Counted from the first letter of the stretch, positions 33,741 to 41,287 are shown. The stretch: 59,526 bases of DNA from an uncultured Oscillospiraceae bacterium (GCA_900549825.1 URQB01000013.1:1-59526), one strand, 5' to 3'. The notes: generated from the letters alone by a model not told the origin. Program-made: numbers and translations.

Positions 33741-35033
33741 TCAAAAGCCGGTCAATTCTCCGATACAGCCGTCGCCAGACACTTCGGTCAGCCTGACGTC
33801 ACAAATGGCACCGCAGAGTTCCTGCGAGGCACGTACGCGGACCGGGGTGTAGTTAGACGTATAACCCTCAAGAAAGCCGTTTGTCCCCATTGTTTCAAAC
33901 AGGACGGGGAACCGTTTGCCAATCTCTTCCGTCAGAAAGCGCTTTCTCATTTCGTCCGCTGCTTCCCGCATCCGGCGGGCGCGCTCCTCCTTCACCGCCT
34001 TGGGAAGCTGCGGCATGGCGGCCGCTCTCGTGCCGGGGCGGGGGGAATAGGGGAAGACATGGATTTTTTCAAACCCGATTTTCCGGACGAAGGAGAGCGT
34101 TTCGGCAAATTCTTCTTCCGTTTCCCCGGGAAAACCAGTCATGACATCCGTGGTGATCGCAGCGTCCGAAAAGCTTGCGCGCAGAGTTTCACAGAGCGCT
34201 TCATATTCCGTGCAGGTGTAGTGCCGGTTCATGCGTCTGAGCGTCTCGTCACAGCCGCTCTGCAGTGAGAGGTGAAATTGCGGGCAGAGCTTCCCGCAAT
34301 TTGCCAACCGCTCCACGACCTGCGGCGTCAGATGGTCCGGCTCCAGGGAACCAAGACGGACGCGCAAAATGCCGTTCACCGAGCAGGCGCGTTCGACCGC
34401 GTCGCAGAAGGAAACGGAGAGGTCTTTTCCATAGGAGGAGAGATTGATCCCCACGAGCACGATCTCCAGGAAGCCTGCCCCCCGCAGCCGGTAAAGCTCC
34501 GCCTCCAGCTCATCGAGCGGCTTGGAACGTACTCTCCCGCGCGAGGTGGGGATGATACAATAGGAGCAGAAACGGTCGCAGCCGTCCTGAATCTTGACGA
34601 AGGCGCGCGTGTGCTCCTGAAAGCCTGAAATACTGCCGCCGTGAAAGGTTTCTCCCGTTTCATGAGGGGCTACCTGAAAAATACGTTTGCCGCTGAGCTG
34701 GTATTCGTCGATCGCATCCAATATTTTTTCGCTGTCGCGGTTGCCGATCACGATATCCGCCTGGGCAAGCATAGTTGCCTGTTCCGGATAGGCCTGCGGC
34801 ATGCAGCCCGTCAGCACGACGATGCTCTGCGGATGCAGCCGCTTGAAGCGGCGCACTGTCTGCCGCGATTTCTGATCGCCCGTGCCGGTTACCGTGCAGG
34901 AGTTGACCAAATAAACGTCCGCGTCTTCTTCCGGGGGGACGATCTGAAAGCCCTTCGCCCGGAACTGCTCGGACAGGGCCTGTGTTTCATATTGATTGAC
35001 CTTGCAGCCAAGGGTGTAAAATGCGGCTTTCAT
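33741..35033 (-). CDS. mtaB: tRNA ms2t6A37 methylthiotransferase MtaB
   Basis: 430 residues. Radical-SAM enzyme adding a methylthio group to t6A37 of ANN-decoding tRNAs. N-terminal UPF0004 domain with three cluster Cys (TLGCKVNQYE, VNSCTVTG, LTGCMPQ), radical SAM CDRFCSYCIIPTSRG, and GFPGETEEEF. The C-terminal TRAM-like domain (FPVLFETMGTNGFLEGYTSNY) is full. The 'TLGCKVNQYE' start separates MtaB from MiaB/RimO. Often near the 16S methylase rsmE or prmA; not so here. Confidence 0.94.
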   Translation of the reverse strand: MKAAFYTLGCKVNQYETQALSEQFRAKGFQIVPPEEDADVYLVNSCTVTGTGDQKSRQTVRRFKRLHPQSIVVLTGCMPQAYPEQATMLAQADIVIGNRDSEKILDAIDEYQLSGKRIFQVAPHETGETFHGGSISGFQEHTRAFVKIQDGCDRFCSYCIIPTSRGRVRSKPLDELEAELYRLRGAGFLEIVLVGINLSSYGKDLSVSFCDAVERACSVNGILRVRLGSLEPDHLTPQVVERLANCGKLCPQFHLSLQSGCDETLRRMNRHYTCTEYEALCETLRASFSDAAITTDVMTGFPGETEEEFAETLSFVRKIGFEKIHVFPYSPRPGTRAAAMPQLPKAVKEERARRMREAADEMRKRFLTEEIGKRFPVLFETMGTNGFLEGYTSNYTPVRVRASQELCGAICDVRLTEVSGDGCIGELTGF

Positions 35034-35139
35034 AGGGGATGTCTCTCATTTCTGTTTCAGATTCAAGCAGCTTTCAGTATAATCGAAACGGGCCAAAAAT
35101 ACAAGCGAGGGCAGCGATTTCCTCCTGCGAGGCTGCAAT

Positions 35140-35171
35140 AAAAAAAACCGCGCACCTTTTGTCGTGCACGG
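35140..35171 (-). terminator. Terminator (minus strand) below the decayed gene
   Basis: CCGCGCAC (35148-35155) and GTGCACGG (35164-35171) form a stem. On the minus strand it ends in T8 (35147-35140). It now serves a broken gene. Confidence 0.7.
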
Positions 35172-35209
35172 CCCCTTTAAAGGAATATTGAGCTTGCATG
35201 GTAAGCAAT

Positions 35210-35530
35210 TTAAATATCAAGCGCACGGATATACGGGTCATCCTGAAAACACGTAAGGATAAAGACTGATCCAGACGCACGACGAGCTCCAGTGAGACCG
35301 TATCACCCTTGCTTTTTGCGTTTTGACCTCCAGGATCTGGATGTTGATGCTTTCCAGGTTATCCCGCAGCATTTGAAAGGGCTCCGGCCCGCTTTCCATG
35401 GTGATGGAGATCTGCTCGCTCTGCGGCCCCTCCAGAAACAGGAGCCGCTTGTGCAGCAGTACCTGCAGCGCGATGATCATCAGCGTTGCCGGCACATTGC
35501 TGCTCCCACAGGGCAATGAGTTCTGTCAGC
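35210..35530 (-). pseudogene. Decayed gene, possibly an MgtC-like C-terminus
   Basis: Minus-strand protein-like text runs through three frames: VPATLMIIALQVLLHKRLLF and EPFQMLRDNLESINIQILEV in one, then GDTVSLELVVRLDQSLSL in the next, then a natural end QDDPYIRALDI* (stop at 35210) in the third. At least two frameshifts are needed. A membrane helix followed by an ACT-like domain with closing 'DDPYIRALDI' suggests an MgtC/SapB-type protein, but this is only a resemblance. It has a proper terminator (35140-35171), so it was once an active gene. Confidence 0.45.
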
Positions 35531-35669
35531 GCATCCCGTACAAAACGTTTTTGCCGGGCGGGGAGGGGGCTGGTTTCAGTACGCCTGCTGCATGGATGAC
35601 CGATTCATAAACGGATGCGCCCATCTGTAGCCTGATTTCATCTGCGATTCGCTGCGCCCTGTTTCCCAT
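35526..35669 (-). pseudogene. Truncated small ORF with good start signals, unknown
   Basis: ATG 35669 with GGAG 8 nt upstream begins MGNRAQRIADEIRLQMGASV and continues 47 codons to a stop at 35526. Protein-like sequence continues in another frame (RQKRFVRDALTELIALWEQ), so it is probably frameshifted and may be the 5' part of the same decayed locus as 35210-35530. Just upstream is a perfect 24 bp palindrome. Confidence 0.4.
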
Positions 35670-35682
35670 GACTGTTCTCCTC

Positions 35683-35706
35683 TATCCTCTTTTATAAAAG
35701 AGGATA
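35683..35706. promoter_or_regulatory. Perfect 24 bp palindrome
   Basis: Left arm TATCCTCTTTTA, right arm TAAAAGAGGATA, no loop. It lies 14 bp upstream of the ATG at 35669, where an operator or hairpin covering the SD could act. Confidence 0.6.
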
Positions 35707-35850
35707 GCACAGTAAATATGACACCTGTCTGTCAGTTTTAAAAGAACCGCACCCCTGTATTTCCAGAGGTACTGTCAGGCTGTTTTTAATCGCTCTGTTC
35801 CTACAAGGCAATAAACCCTTTGCCTAAATCCACAGCGAAAAGGAAATCTT

Positions 35851-36427
35851 ATTTCAATCCACTCCGCCCGTGTGGGCGGAGACTCGAGACACTTGCGTCT
35901 GCAATTGACACTGTATTTGATTTCAATCCACTCCGCCCGTGTGGGCGGAGACTAAGCGTCGATCTCAGGCACCACTTTGGTGCGCTGATTTCAATCCACT
36001 CCGCCCGTGTGGGCGGAGACCCACGCAGGACGTGGAGGACATTGATACGGATAACATTTCAATCCACTCCGCCCGTGTGGGCGGAGACAAAATGTTCATC
36101 TATAAAAGCATTAAATTTCGCGATTTCAATCCACTCCGCCCGTGTGGGCGGAGACATCAGAAAGGCTTTAAAAATTGATTCTGAGGGCATTTCAATCCAC
36201 TCCGCCCGTGTGGGCGGAGACGGGATTATGTCCGCCGCTATTTCAAATACTAAATCGTATTTCAATCCACTCCGCCCGTGTGGGCGGAGACACACTTCCG
36301 GAGAGAAAGGAGTGAGTACAGTGACATTTCAATCCACTCCGCCCGTGTGGGCGGAGACGATCGGGCTAATTATGGCAATGATGATCTGTACCCAATTTCA
36401 ATCCACTCCGCCCGTGTGGGCGGAGAC
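35851..36427 (-). CRISPR. CRISPR array, 9 repeats and 8 spacers, type I-C-like repeat, no cas genes
   Basis: Nine identical 33 bp repeats start at 35851, 35920, 35988, 36056, 36123, 36189, 36259, 36326 and 36395. On the plus strand each begins ATTTCAATCCACTCCGCCC and ends GGGCGGAGAC; read on the minus strand it begins GTCTCCGCCC, has a CTCCGCCC/GGGCGGAG stem and ends GTGGATTGAAAT, the type I-C class. Spacers are 36, 35, 35, 34, 33, 37, 34 and 36 bp, all different. The orientation implies minus-strand transcription with the leader on the right. No degenerate end repeat is visible. No cas1, cas2, cas3, cas5, cas7, cas8 or cas4 gene occurs anywhere in the window. Confidence 0.97.
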
Positions 36428-36606
36428 AGCAAAAGGCACCAGTTTTCTGCTCTTTTATCTATCTCTATTACAACATATTCTATAGAAAAAAGCAAGCAGC
36501 CTCGATAGATATTTTCTATTTCAAGCCCTTGTTCAGAACGCTTCGTTAACTTCCGGTGCGAATCTCCCGATATTTTCTGTTCGCTTCAGATTCGCACTGG
36601 GCATCC
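36428..36606 (-). promoter_or_regulatory. CRISPR leader with promoter
   Basis: Minus strand TTGCTT (36495-36490), 17 bp, TGTAAT (36472-36467) would start transcription ~35 nt before the first repeat. The rest of the stretch is AT-rich leader; an inverted repeat GTGCGAATCT...AGATTCGCAC lies at about 36555-36599. No gene. Confidence 0.6.
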
Positions 36607-36652
36607 AAAAAACGGGCGCATGCAATTTCGTCTTCTGCATACGTCCGTTTTT
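36607..36652 (-). terminator. Terminator of the alpha/beta hydrolase gene
   Basis: AAAAAACGGGCGCATGCA (36607-36624) faces TGCATACGTCCGTTTTT (36636-36652). It separates the hydrolase transcript from the CRISPR leader. Confidence 0.85.
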
Positions 36653-36673
36653 GCGTTCCTGTTTATTGATTTC

Positions 36674-37627
36674 TCAGGCGCTCTGCTCTTCCTGCGCCGC
36701 GAGCACACCGTCGAGCCACTTCATGATGTCGTTATAAATCTTTTCATGATCGTTTTCATTGAGGATCTCATGCCGGTCATTCGGATAGAGAATCACGGTG
36801 GGCTCATTGCCCGCAAGCTCAAGATTGTCGGATACCGCCAGGACGCCCCTGCCATTGAAGCCGACGGAATCCTTCGCGCCGGAGATGAGCAGGATCGGCA
36901 AATCCTGCGGCACCTTCTGTGCCCAGTCCTTGCGGCTGACCTCCATCAGGATGCGGACGACGTCGCGCGTGCCGCCAAGCTTAAAGTTGAAGCCGCACAG
37001 CGGGTCATCGATATAGCGGTCGAGATTCTCTTCGCTGGTGCTGATCCAGTCGATATTGGTGCGCGGGTTTTTAAACTGCGCGTTGAATACGCCGTTGCCG
37101 ATTTTGAAGAGCAGATCGGCGTTGGCGTGCGGGCCGATTTTGTCGACGATCTTGTCGAAGGCGGATACGATGCCCTCCAGGGAGGCGGGCAGCTCGCCCG
37201 TGCCGCAGAAGATCGCGCCGGCCAGCTCATTGCCAAAATGCGCGGCATAAGAGCGGGAAAGGAAGGAACCCATGCTGTGACCGAAGAGGAAATAGGGCAG
37301 GTCCGGGTAGCGCTTATGCATGATGTTGTGCAGGATGTGCATATCGTCCACCATGCGGATATGTCCGTTTTTATCGTCCATATACCCAAGATCGTCCAGG
37401 GAATTGACGGATTTGCCATGCCCAAGGTGGTCGTTTCCGCACACGATGAAACCGTGCCCGGCCAGGAAACAGGCAAAATCATCATAACGCTCGATATGTT
37501 CGGACATGCCGTGTGCGATCTGGAATAGTGCAACGGGTTTCACCTCGTCGTCCTGCCAGATCATGCAGTGAATTTTATTTTTGCCGGTGGAAGAGTTGAA
37601 ATATGCTTCTTTGTGAATGATCGCCAT
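36674..37627 (-). CDS. Alpha/beta hydrolase, monoacylglycerol lipase/lysophospholipase type
   Basis: 317 residues, Hydrolase_4 (serine aminopeptidase S33-like) family. Oxyanion HG motif in IAHGMSEHIERY, GNDHLGHGKS, nucleophile Ser in FLFGHSMGSFLSR, Asp in LLISGAKDSVG and His in YPNDRHEILNE: the full catalytic triad. No signal peptide. Likely hydrolyses lysophospholipids or monoglycerides in the cytoplasm. GGGAG SD before ATG 37627 and a good promoter (37666-37694); single-gene unit. Confidence 0.92.
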   Translation of the reverse strand: MAIIHKEAYFNSSTGKNKIHCMIWQDDEVKPVALFQIAHGMSEHIERYDDFACFLAGHGFIVCGNDHLGHGKSVNSLDDLGYMDDKNGHIRMVDDMHILHNIMHKRYPDLPYFLFGHSMGSFLSRSYAAHFGNELAGAIFCGTGELPASLEGIVSAFDKIVDKIGPHANADLLFKIGNGVFNAQFKNPRTNIDWISTSEENLDRYIDDPLCGFNFKLGGTRDVVRILMEVSRKDWAQKVPQDLPILLISGAKDSVGFNGRGVLAVSDNLELAGNEPTVILYPNDRHEILNENDHEKIYNDIMKWLDGVLAAQEEQSA

Positions 37628-37665
37628 TCGAATCGACTCCCTCTGCTCAAAATATAGATATCTGT

Positions 37666-37694
37666 ATTATACACGAATCTGATAGAAAAGTCAT
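37666..37694 (-). promoter_or_regulatory. Promoter of the alpha/beta hydrolase gene
   Basis: Minus strand ATGACT (37694-37689), 17 bp, TATAAT (37671-37666). Confidence 0.65.
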
Positions 37695-37741
37695 GGCTTT
37701 TTCTCAATAAATCAGAAATTCCGCTCATTTTTCGGTTGTAC

Positions 37742-38078
37742 TCACCCAATCGCGTGGTTGCCGGACCAGGCCGTTTCCCAGGTCGTCGGCTGTTCCTCAT
37801 CCGTCCAGAATGCGTCGTCCGGTGAAAGGCCGAGTGGGAGGAAAACGGTTGGACAAAAATAGAGGCTCCCAGTATTGATATACGAATCGGCAAGCTACGG
37901 CTGGCAGCCGTAAAGGTCTTTTTGCAGGAATCCGTCCTTGTCGAACAAATTCTGGGAGGAAAGCATTTTTGGAGCACAAGGTGAGCGCCCGGTGAACTTG
38001 TCCGGGCGGCAGTAAGGCGGGGAGAAGCCCGTTGAACACCGCATGGAAGAGCGCGTGGAAAGCCCCCTTTCCGATCAG
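37742..38078 (-). pseudogene. 3' remnant of a DUF2264-type gene
   Basis: Minus strand reads GKGAFHALFHAVFNGLLPAL and PPGQVHRALTLCSK, then after a frameshift at a run of five A's SSQNLFDKDGFLQKDLYGCQ, a stop at the codon after CQP, then LADSYINTGSLYFCPTVFL and PLGLSPDDAFWTDEE to a natural end at 37742. The order GAFHAL / GQV..ALT / NLFD.DGFLQ / GLADSY.NTGSLY / LPLGLP.DD.FW is that of the C-terminal part of DUF2264 proteins (linked to uronate/polysaccharide use). One frameshift, one nonsense codon and loss of the front make it dead. Confidence 0.72.
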
Positions 38079-38113
38079 AGGTTTGCTTCAATGTAGCATC
38101 TTTTCAGGGCGCT

Positions 38114-38140
38114 GTCAATTGCGCTTATGGAAAACATAAT
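38114..38140 (+). promoter_or_regulatory. Possible sigma-E-type promoter of spoIIID
   Basis: GTCAATT (38114-38120), 14 bp, CATAAT (38135-38140) resembles the mother-cell sigma-E pattern and spoIIID is sigma-E-dependent in B. subtilis. Confidence 0.4.
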
Positions 38141-38215
38141 CCGCAGGACCTGCGCATATAGATTAGGGAAATGCAAAGGCACGCTTCACTTTAACGGAAA
38201 ACGGAGGGGCTCATC

Positions 38216-38470
38216 TTGAAAGGTATTGTGGAAGAAAGAGCCGTAGAGCTCGGCGAATATATCATTGAGCACAAGGCGACGGTCCGGGCGGCGGCGAAGG
38301 AGTTCGGCATCAGCAAATCTACCGTACATATGGACGTGTCCGAACGCCTGCGCCGGGTCAATCCACAGCTCTACCAGGAGGTGCGGGAGGTGCTCGATGT
38401 CAACAAAGCACAGCGCCATATCCGGGGAGGGATCGCCACCCAGAAAAAATACCGCGCCATGCATCCCTGA
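38216..38470 (+). CDS. spoIIID: Sporulation transcriptional regulator SpoIIID
   Basis: 84 residues, normal SpoIIID length. Mother-cell DNA-binding regulator that represses or activates many sigma-E genes and switches on sigK. HTH: IIEHKATVRAAAKEFGISKS, then TVHMDVSERLRRVNPQLYQE; C-terminal basic helix NKAQRHIRGGIATQKKY is fully conserved. TTG start at 38216 with GGAGGGG 6 nt upstream. In many Clostridia it neighbours mreB; not here. Strong terminator follows. Confidence 0.96.
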   Translation: MKGIVEERAVELGEYIIEHKATVRAAAKEFGISKSTVHMDVSERLRRVNPQLYQEVREVLDVNKAQRHIRGGIATQKKYRAMHP

Positions 38471-38502
38471 AAATCCGGCAGAACCGGGAAATTATGCCAT
38501 GT

Positions 38503-38535
38503 CCGCAGGCATATTTCTGCCTGCGGGCGTTTTTT
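38503..38535 (+). terminator. Terminator of spoIIID
   Basis: CCGCAGGCA (38503-38511) pairs with TGCCTGCGG (38518-38526), followed by GCGTTTTTT. Confidence 0.88.
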
Positions 38536-38609
38536 CTGCGGCGCAGTTTCGATTCGCTTCTACGATTGTATCATAAGCCTGTACCCAATTTGATACGAGG
38601 GGTTATATC

Positions 38610-38870
38610 ATGAAAATGTTTCTGTTGGTGACTTCGCCGCCTGCCAGCGGAAAGACGTAACGGGCAGGATTTCTGAACAATAGCGTTTATCTTGATAAGA
38701 CCAGCGTCATTGTCCTGTCCCGTCCGATGTTTCGTGCCGCCGGCGAACCGTCTGACCGAGGCTCCGCCTTTTTTGGGCAGGAGGTTCGTAATGATGCATG
38801 GCAGACGACGCCTTCCTTGCCGGAAGGCGAGGAGGATAACGCCCTCACAGGCCCTCGGCATCGCCCTTGA
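38610..38870 (+). pseudogene. Remnant of a P-loop (AAA/kinase-like) ATPase gene
   Basis: One frame with a single internal TAA: MKMFLLVTSPPASGKT, stop at 38658-38660, then RAGFLNNSVYLDKTSVIVLS, RPMFRAAGEPSDRGSAFF and GQEVRNDAWQT. PPASGKT is a Walker A motif, and the 'VYLDKDTL' / 'AGEPYNRSS.FF...IRN' text matches small AAA-type ATP-binding proteins of Clostridia from memory. The middle is shortened, a Tyr codon has probably become TAA, and the 3' side runs into the R2 fragment at 38850. Function lost. Confidence 0.6.
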
Positions 38871-38898
38871 AACCGTGGTTGCCCCTGTTCACCGATGC
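38850..38898. mobile_element. R2 element, copy D (right half only)
   Basis: GGCCCTCGGCATCGCCCTTG, then ACCGTGGTTGCCCCTGTTCA and CCGATGC match the right ends of the copies at 9692 and 41287. The left half is missing; the pseudogene abuts it. Confidence 0.65.
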
Positions 38899-39258
38899 TA
38901 AGGAAACTGGGTTCTGCGGTGCTTTGCCGAAGGGAAGAAAGAATTTATGGATTCTCTTGCGCACAAGGATTTCTTATACTATAATATCACCGTAGCTGGT
39001 TTTTAAACCGCATATTAAAACTGACACATTTGAATGCTTGTGGCAGAGGAGGCAGAGGCGTGGGCGCCGTCTGGCAAAAGCCGATATCGGGTGGGCGTCG
39101 GTTCCAATTTATTTTGCTCGATGCAGCAGGAAAACTCATATGGAAGGTCCGGCGTGCATAACCGTTACTGTGCAGGCCGAAAATAGCCTTGTATATGTGT
39201 TTGCGCTGTTGAAATATTGTTTTCATTGAAAAAGAGGATGTAAAGGGGACTTAAAACG
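38899..39258 (+). promoter_or_regulatory. Spacer with promoter for the methyltransferase
   Basis: TTGCGC (38957-38962), 17 bp, TATAAT (38980-38985) gives a ~265 nt leader to ATG 39259. No gene is seen in the stretch; ORFs on the minus strand look like chance. Confidence 0.45.
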
Positions 39259-40083
39259 ATGGACGTTACAAAAAACGCAGAGCGATTTATGGGCTATGCG
39301 GATGTCTACCACATGGCGCGGCCGCGCTGCCCGCGCTTTGTTGTAGACTGCCTTGTCAATTATCTGGGGTATTTTCCGCAGACGGTCGTGGATTTGGGCT
39401 GCGGGACGGGGCTTTCCACCCGGCTTTGGGGAACCGCGGCGGCCGAGGTGATCGGCGTGGAGCCGAGCCTGGATATGCTTACCTATGCGCAGGAGCACTG
39501 TGGGCCAAAGCAGAATATCCGCTTTGTCAATGCCTTTGCACATGAGACCGGGCTTGCAACGGAATGCGCCGATCTGGTCACCTGCTCGCAGTCTTTTCAC
39601 TGGATGGAGCCGGAGGCAACGCTGCTTGAGGTAAATCGGCTCCTTAAGCCCGGCGGGATTTTTGCCACTTACGACTGCGACTGGCCGCCTGTCTGTGACC
39701 GCAGGGCCGAGGAGGCATACAACGACCTGCAGCGCAGAATCGCGGAGCTGGCGAGCGCCACCAGAGATTATGCGGATAGCTTTTTGCGATGGGAGAAGAA
39801 TGAACACCTCGCCCGTATTCAGGAGAGCGGTTATTTCGGCTATACCCGCGAAATCGTGTTTTCCAATACCGAGGAGTGCGACGCACATCGCTTCATCAAT
39901 CTGGCGCTCAGCCAGGGCAGTCTGCAGACGATGCTTCGCCTGGAGCCGGAGATCGTGAAGCTCTGCGTGACCCGGTTTGAGAAAAAGGTGCATGAGATTT
40001 TTGAGGATGAAATTTTCCGCATGGAGGTCTGCTACCGGATGCGGATTGGGATCAAGGATGAGTCATCAGAAGAGGAAGCCTAA
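39259..40083 (+). CDS. Class I SAM-dependent methyltransferase
   Basis: 274 residues, Methyltransf_11 type. Motif I TVVDLGCGTGLSTRLW (~42-57), EVIGVEPSLDML for the ribose-binding acid, the motif IV region CADLVTCSQSFHWME, and LLKPGGIFATYDCD. The FHWM motif and the general build recall ubiquinone/menaquinone- or trans-aconitate-type methyltransferases of unknown substrate. The ~110 C-terminal residues are helical and carry TEECDAHRFINLALSQG. SD AGAGGATG is ~20 nt upstream with GGGGAC nearer. Single gene, closed by a strong terminator. Confidence 0.85.
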   Translation: MDVTKNAERFMGYADVYHMARPRCPRFVVDCLVNYLGYFPQTVVDLGCGTGLSTRLWGTAAAEVIGVEPSLDMLTYAQEHCGPKQNIRFVNAFAHETGLATECADLVTCSQSFHWMEPEATLLEVNRLLKPGGIFATYDCDWPPVCDRRAEEAYNDLQRRIAELASATRDYADSFLRWEKNEHLARIQESGYFGYTREIVFSNTEECDAHRFINLALSQGSLQTMLRLEPEIVKLCVTRFEKKVHEIFEDEIFRMEVCYRMRIGIKDESSEEEA

Positions 40084-40111
40084 GCCATAAATGCAGAGAA
40101 AATGTTGAAAA

Positions 40112-40146
40112 AGCGCCGCATCGTGCAACACACACGATGCGGCGCT
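40112..40146. terminator. Bidirectional terminator between methyltransferase and rfbD
   Basis: AGCGCCGCATCGTG (40112-40125) is exactly complementary to CACGATGCGGCGCT (40133-40146), with A-rich and T-rich flanks. Convergent genes share it. Confidence 0.92.
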
Positions 40147-40160
40147 TTATTCTATTCCGT

Positions 40161-41036
40161 TTAAAAAGCCTTGATGATTCCTTCTTCCTCCGCAATCGCC
40201 AGCTCGGAAAGATACCGCTGCAGCGCGTCGCGCCAGTGCGGCAGCCGCTGGAAGCCAGCTTCGTCCATGCTCTCCTTGGAAAGGCGTGAATTGAGCGGCC
40301 GGACGGCCGCGCTGGGATATTCCGCTGTGGAAACGGGGCGCACTTTGGCGGGCAGGTGCTCCATGCGTATGATTTCGCTCGCAAATTCGTACCAGCTGCA
40401 ATAGCCCTCATTGGTCACGTGATAGGTACCGAAGCGCTCCGTCATCGCCATATCGCACAGCAGAGGGGCGAGGTCTGCCGTGTAGGTGGGGGAACCAATC
40501 TGGTCCCTCACCACGGAGATTTCCTCTTTTTCCCGGCCGAGCCGCAGCATCGTCTTTACAAAATTGGAGCCGTTAATTCCGAATACCCAGGAGGTCCGGA
40601 CGATAAACGAGCGTGGGCAAAGGATTCGTGTGCTGTTTTCACCGCTCAATTTGGTTTCCCCGTAGACGTTCAATGGGTTCTTGGCGTCGTAAATGCCGAG
40701 CGGACGTTCTCCGGAAGCGCCGAATACATAATCCGTGCTGATATATACGAGCTTTGCGCCCATTTTATTGGCCGCGGCAGCAACGTTGGCGCTGCCGCGA
40801 TAATTGATATCCATGCAGAGCGCCTGTTCCGTCTCGGCGCGGTTGACGTCGGTATAAGCTGCGCAGTGGATCACCGCGTCCGGCTGGTACGTTTCGATAC
40901 AATGCATCACCTGCGGCATATTGGTGATGTCGCATTCTTCCCGGTCGATCCCGCGGCAGGGGATTTTACGCCGGTGCAATTCCTTGAGCACATCATAACC
41001 CAACTGACCGTTGGCGCCGGTTACCAGAATCTTCAT
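40161..41036 (-). CDS. rfbD: dTDP-4-dehydrorhamnose reductase RfbD
   Basis: 291 residues, last enzyme of dTDP-L-rhamnose synthesis (NADPH reduction). Extended SDR: GANGQLGYDVLKEL near the start (ILVTGANGQLG), VIHCAAYTDVNRAE, catalytic YISTDYVFGA and PLNVYGETKLSGE (Y-x3-K). ATG 41036 has GGGAGGATC upstream; a longer frame to 41087 lacks an SD. It is downstream of rfbC but separated by 360 bp of repeats. Confidence 0.95.
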   Translation of the reverse strand: MKILVTGANGQLGYDVLKELHRRKIPCRGIDREECDITNMPQVMHCIETYQPDAVIHCAAYTDVNRAETEQALCMDINYRGSANVAAAANKMGAKLVYISTDYVFGASGERPLGIYDAKNPLNVYGETKLSGENSTRILCPRSFIVRTSWVFGINGSNFVKTMLRLGREKEEISVVRDQIGSPTYTADLAPLLCDMAMTERFGTYHVTNEGYCSWYEFASEIIRMEHLPAKVRPVSTAEYPSAAVRPLNSRLSKESMDEAGFQRLPHWRDALQRYLSELAIAEEEGIIKAF

Positions 41037-41098
41037 AGATCTGATCCTCCCCATTATTGAAATATAAAACATATGCAAACTATCCACGACCGTATGCA

Positions 41099-41148
41099 GC
41101 GGTAACGCTCTGATAGATCAGTCGGACAGGAAACTTTCTTCTTTATTT
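41099..41148. repeat. Diverged R1-like fragment
   Basis: GCGGTAACGCTCTGATAGAT, then CAGTCGGACAGGAAACTTTC aligns with the R1 part GCGGCAACCCTTTGATGGAT, CAGTCAGCCAGACAGTTTGC. It lies directly before R2 copy B. Confidence 0.5.
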
Positions 41149-41152
41149 GCCA

Positions 41153-41287
41153 GCATCGGTAAACAGGGGAAAACAGCGCCGCCCGGCAGCCGCAAAGCCA
41201 CATTTGCCACGTTCTCGGCCTTGCAAACCTGCCCCTGCGGGCCTCGGCATCGTCCTCAAAACCGTTGTTGCCCCTGTTCACCGATGC
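41153..41287. mobile_element. R2 element, copy B (135 bp, complete)
   Basis: Ends GCATCGGTAAACAGGGG and CCCCTGTTCACCGATGC are inverted repeats of 17 bp with one mismatch. The interior shares GCGCCGCCCGGCAGCCGCAA with copies A and C and CTCAAAACCGTTGTTGCCCC with copy A. It sits between rfbC and rfbD. About 30 bp longer than copy A because of an extra CTTGCAAACCTGCCCCTGCG segment. Confidence 0.78.

Noticed and set aside
35820..36485. 221-codon ORF with repeated FQSTPPVWAET / FNPLRPCGRR blocks
   Set aside because: It is a translation of the CRISPR repeats; frames stay open only because the 33 bp repeat lacks stops.
38987..39229. Small ORFs on both strands before the methyltransferase
   Set aside because: No start signals and no protein-like composition; the stretch looks like leader DNA.
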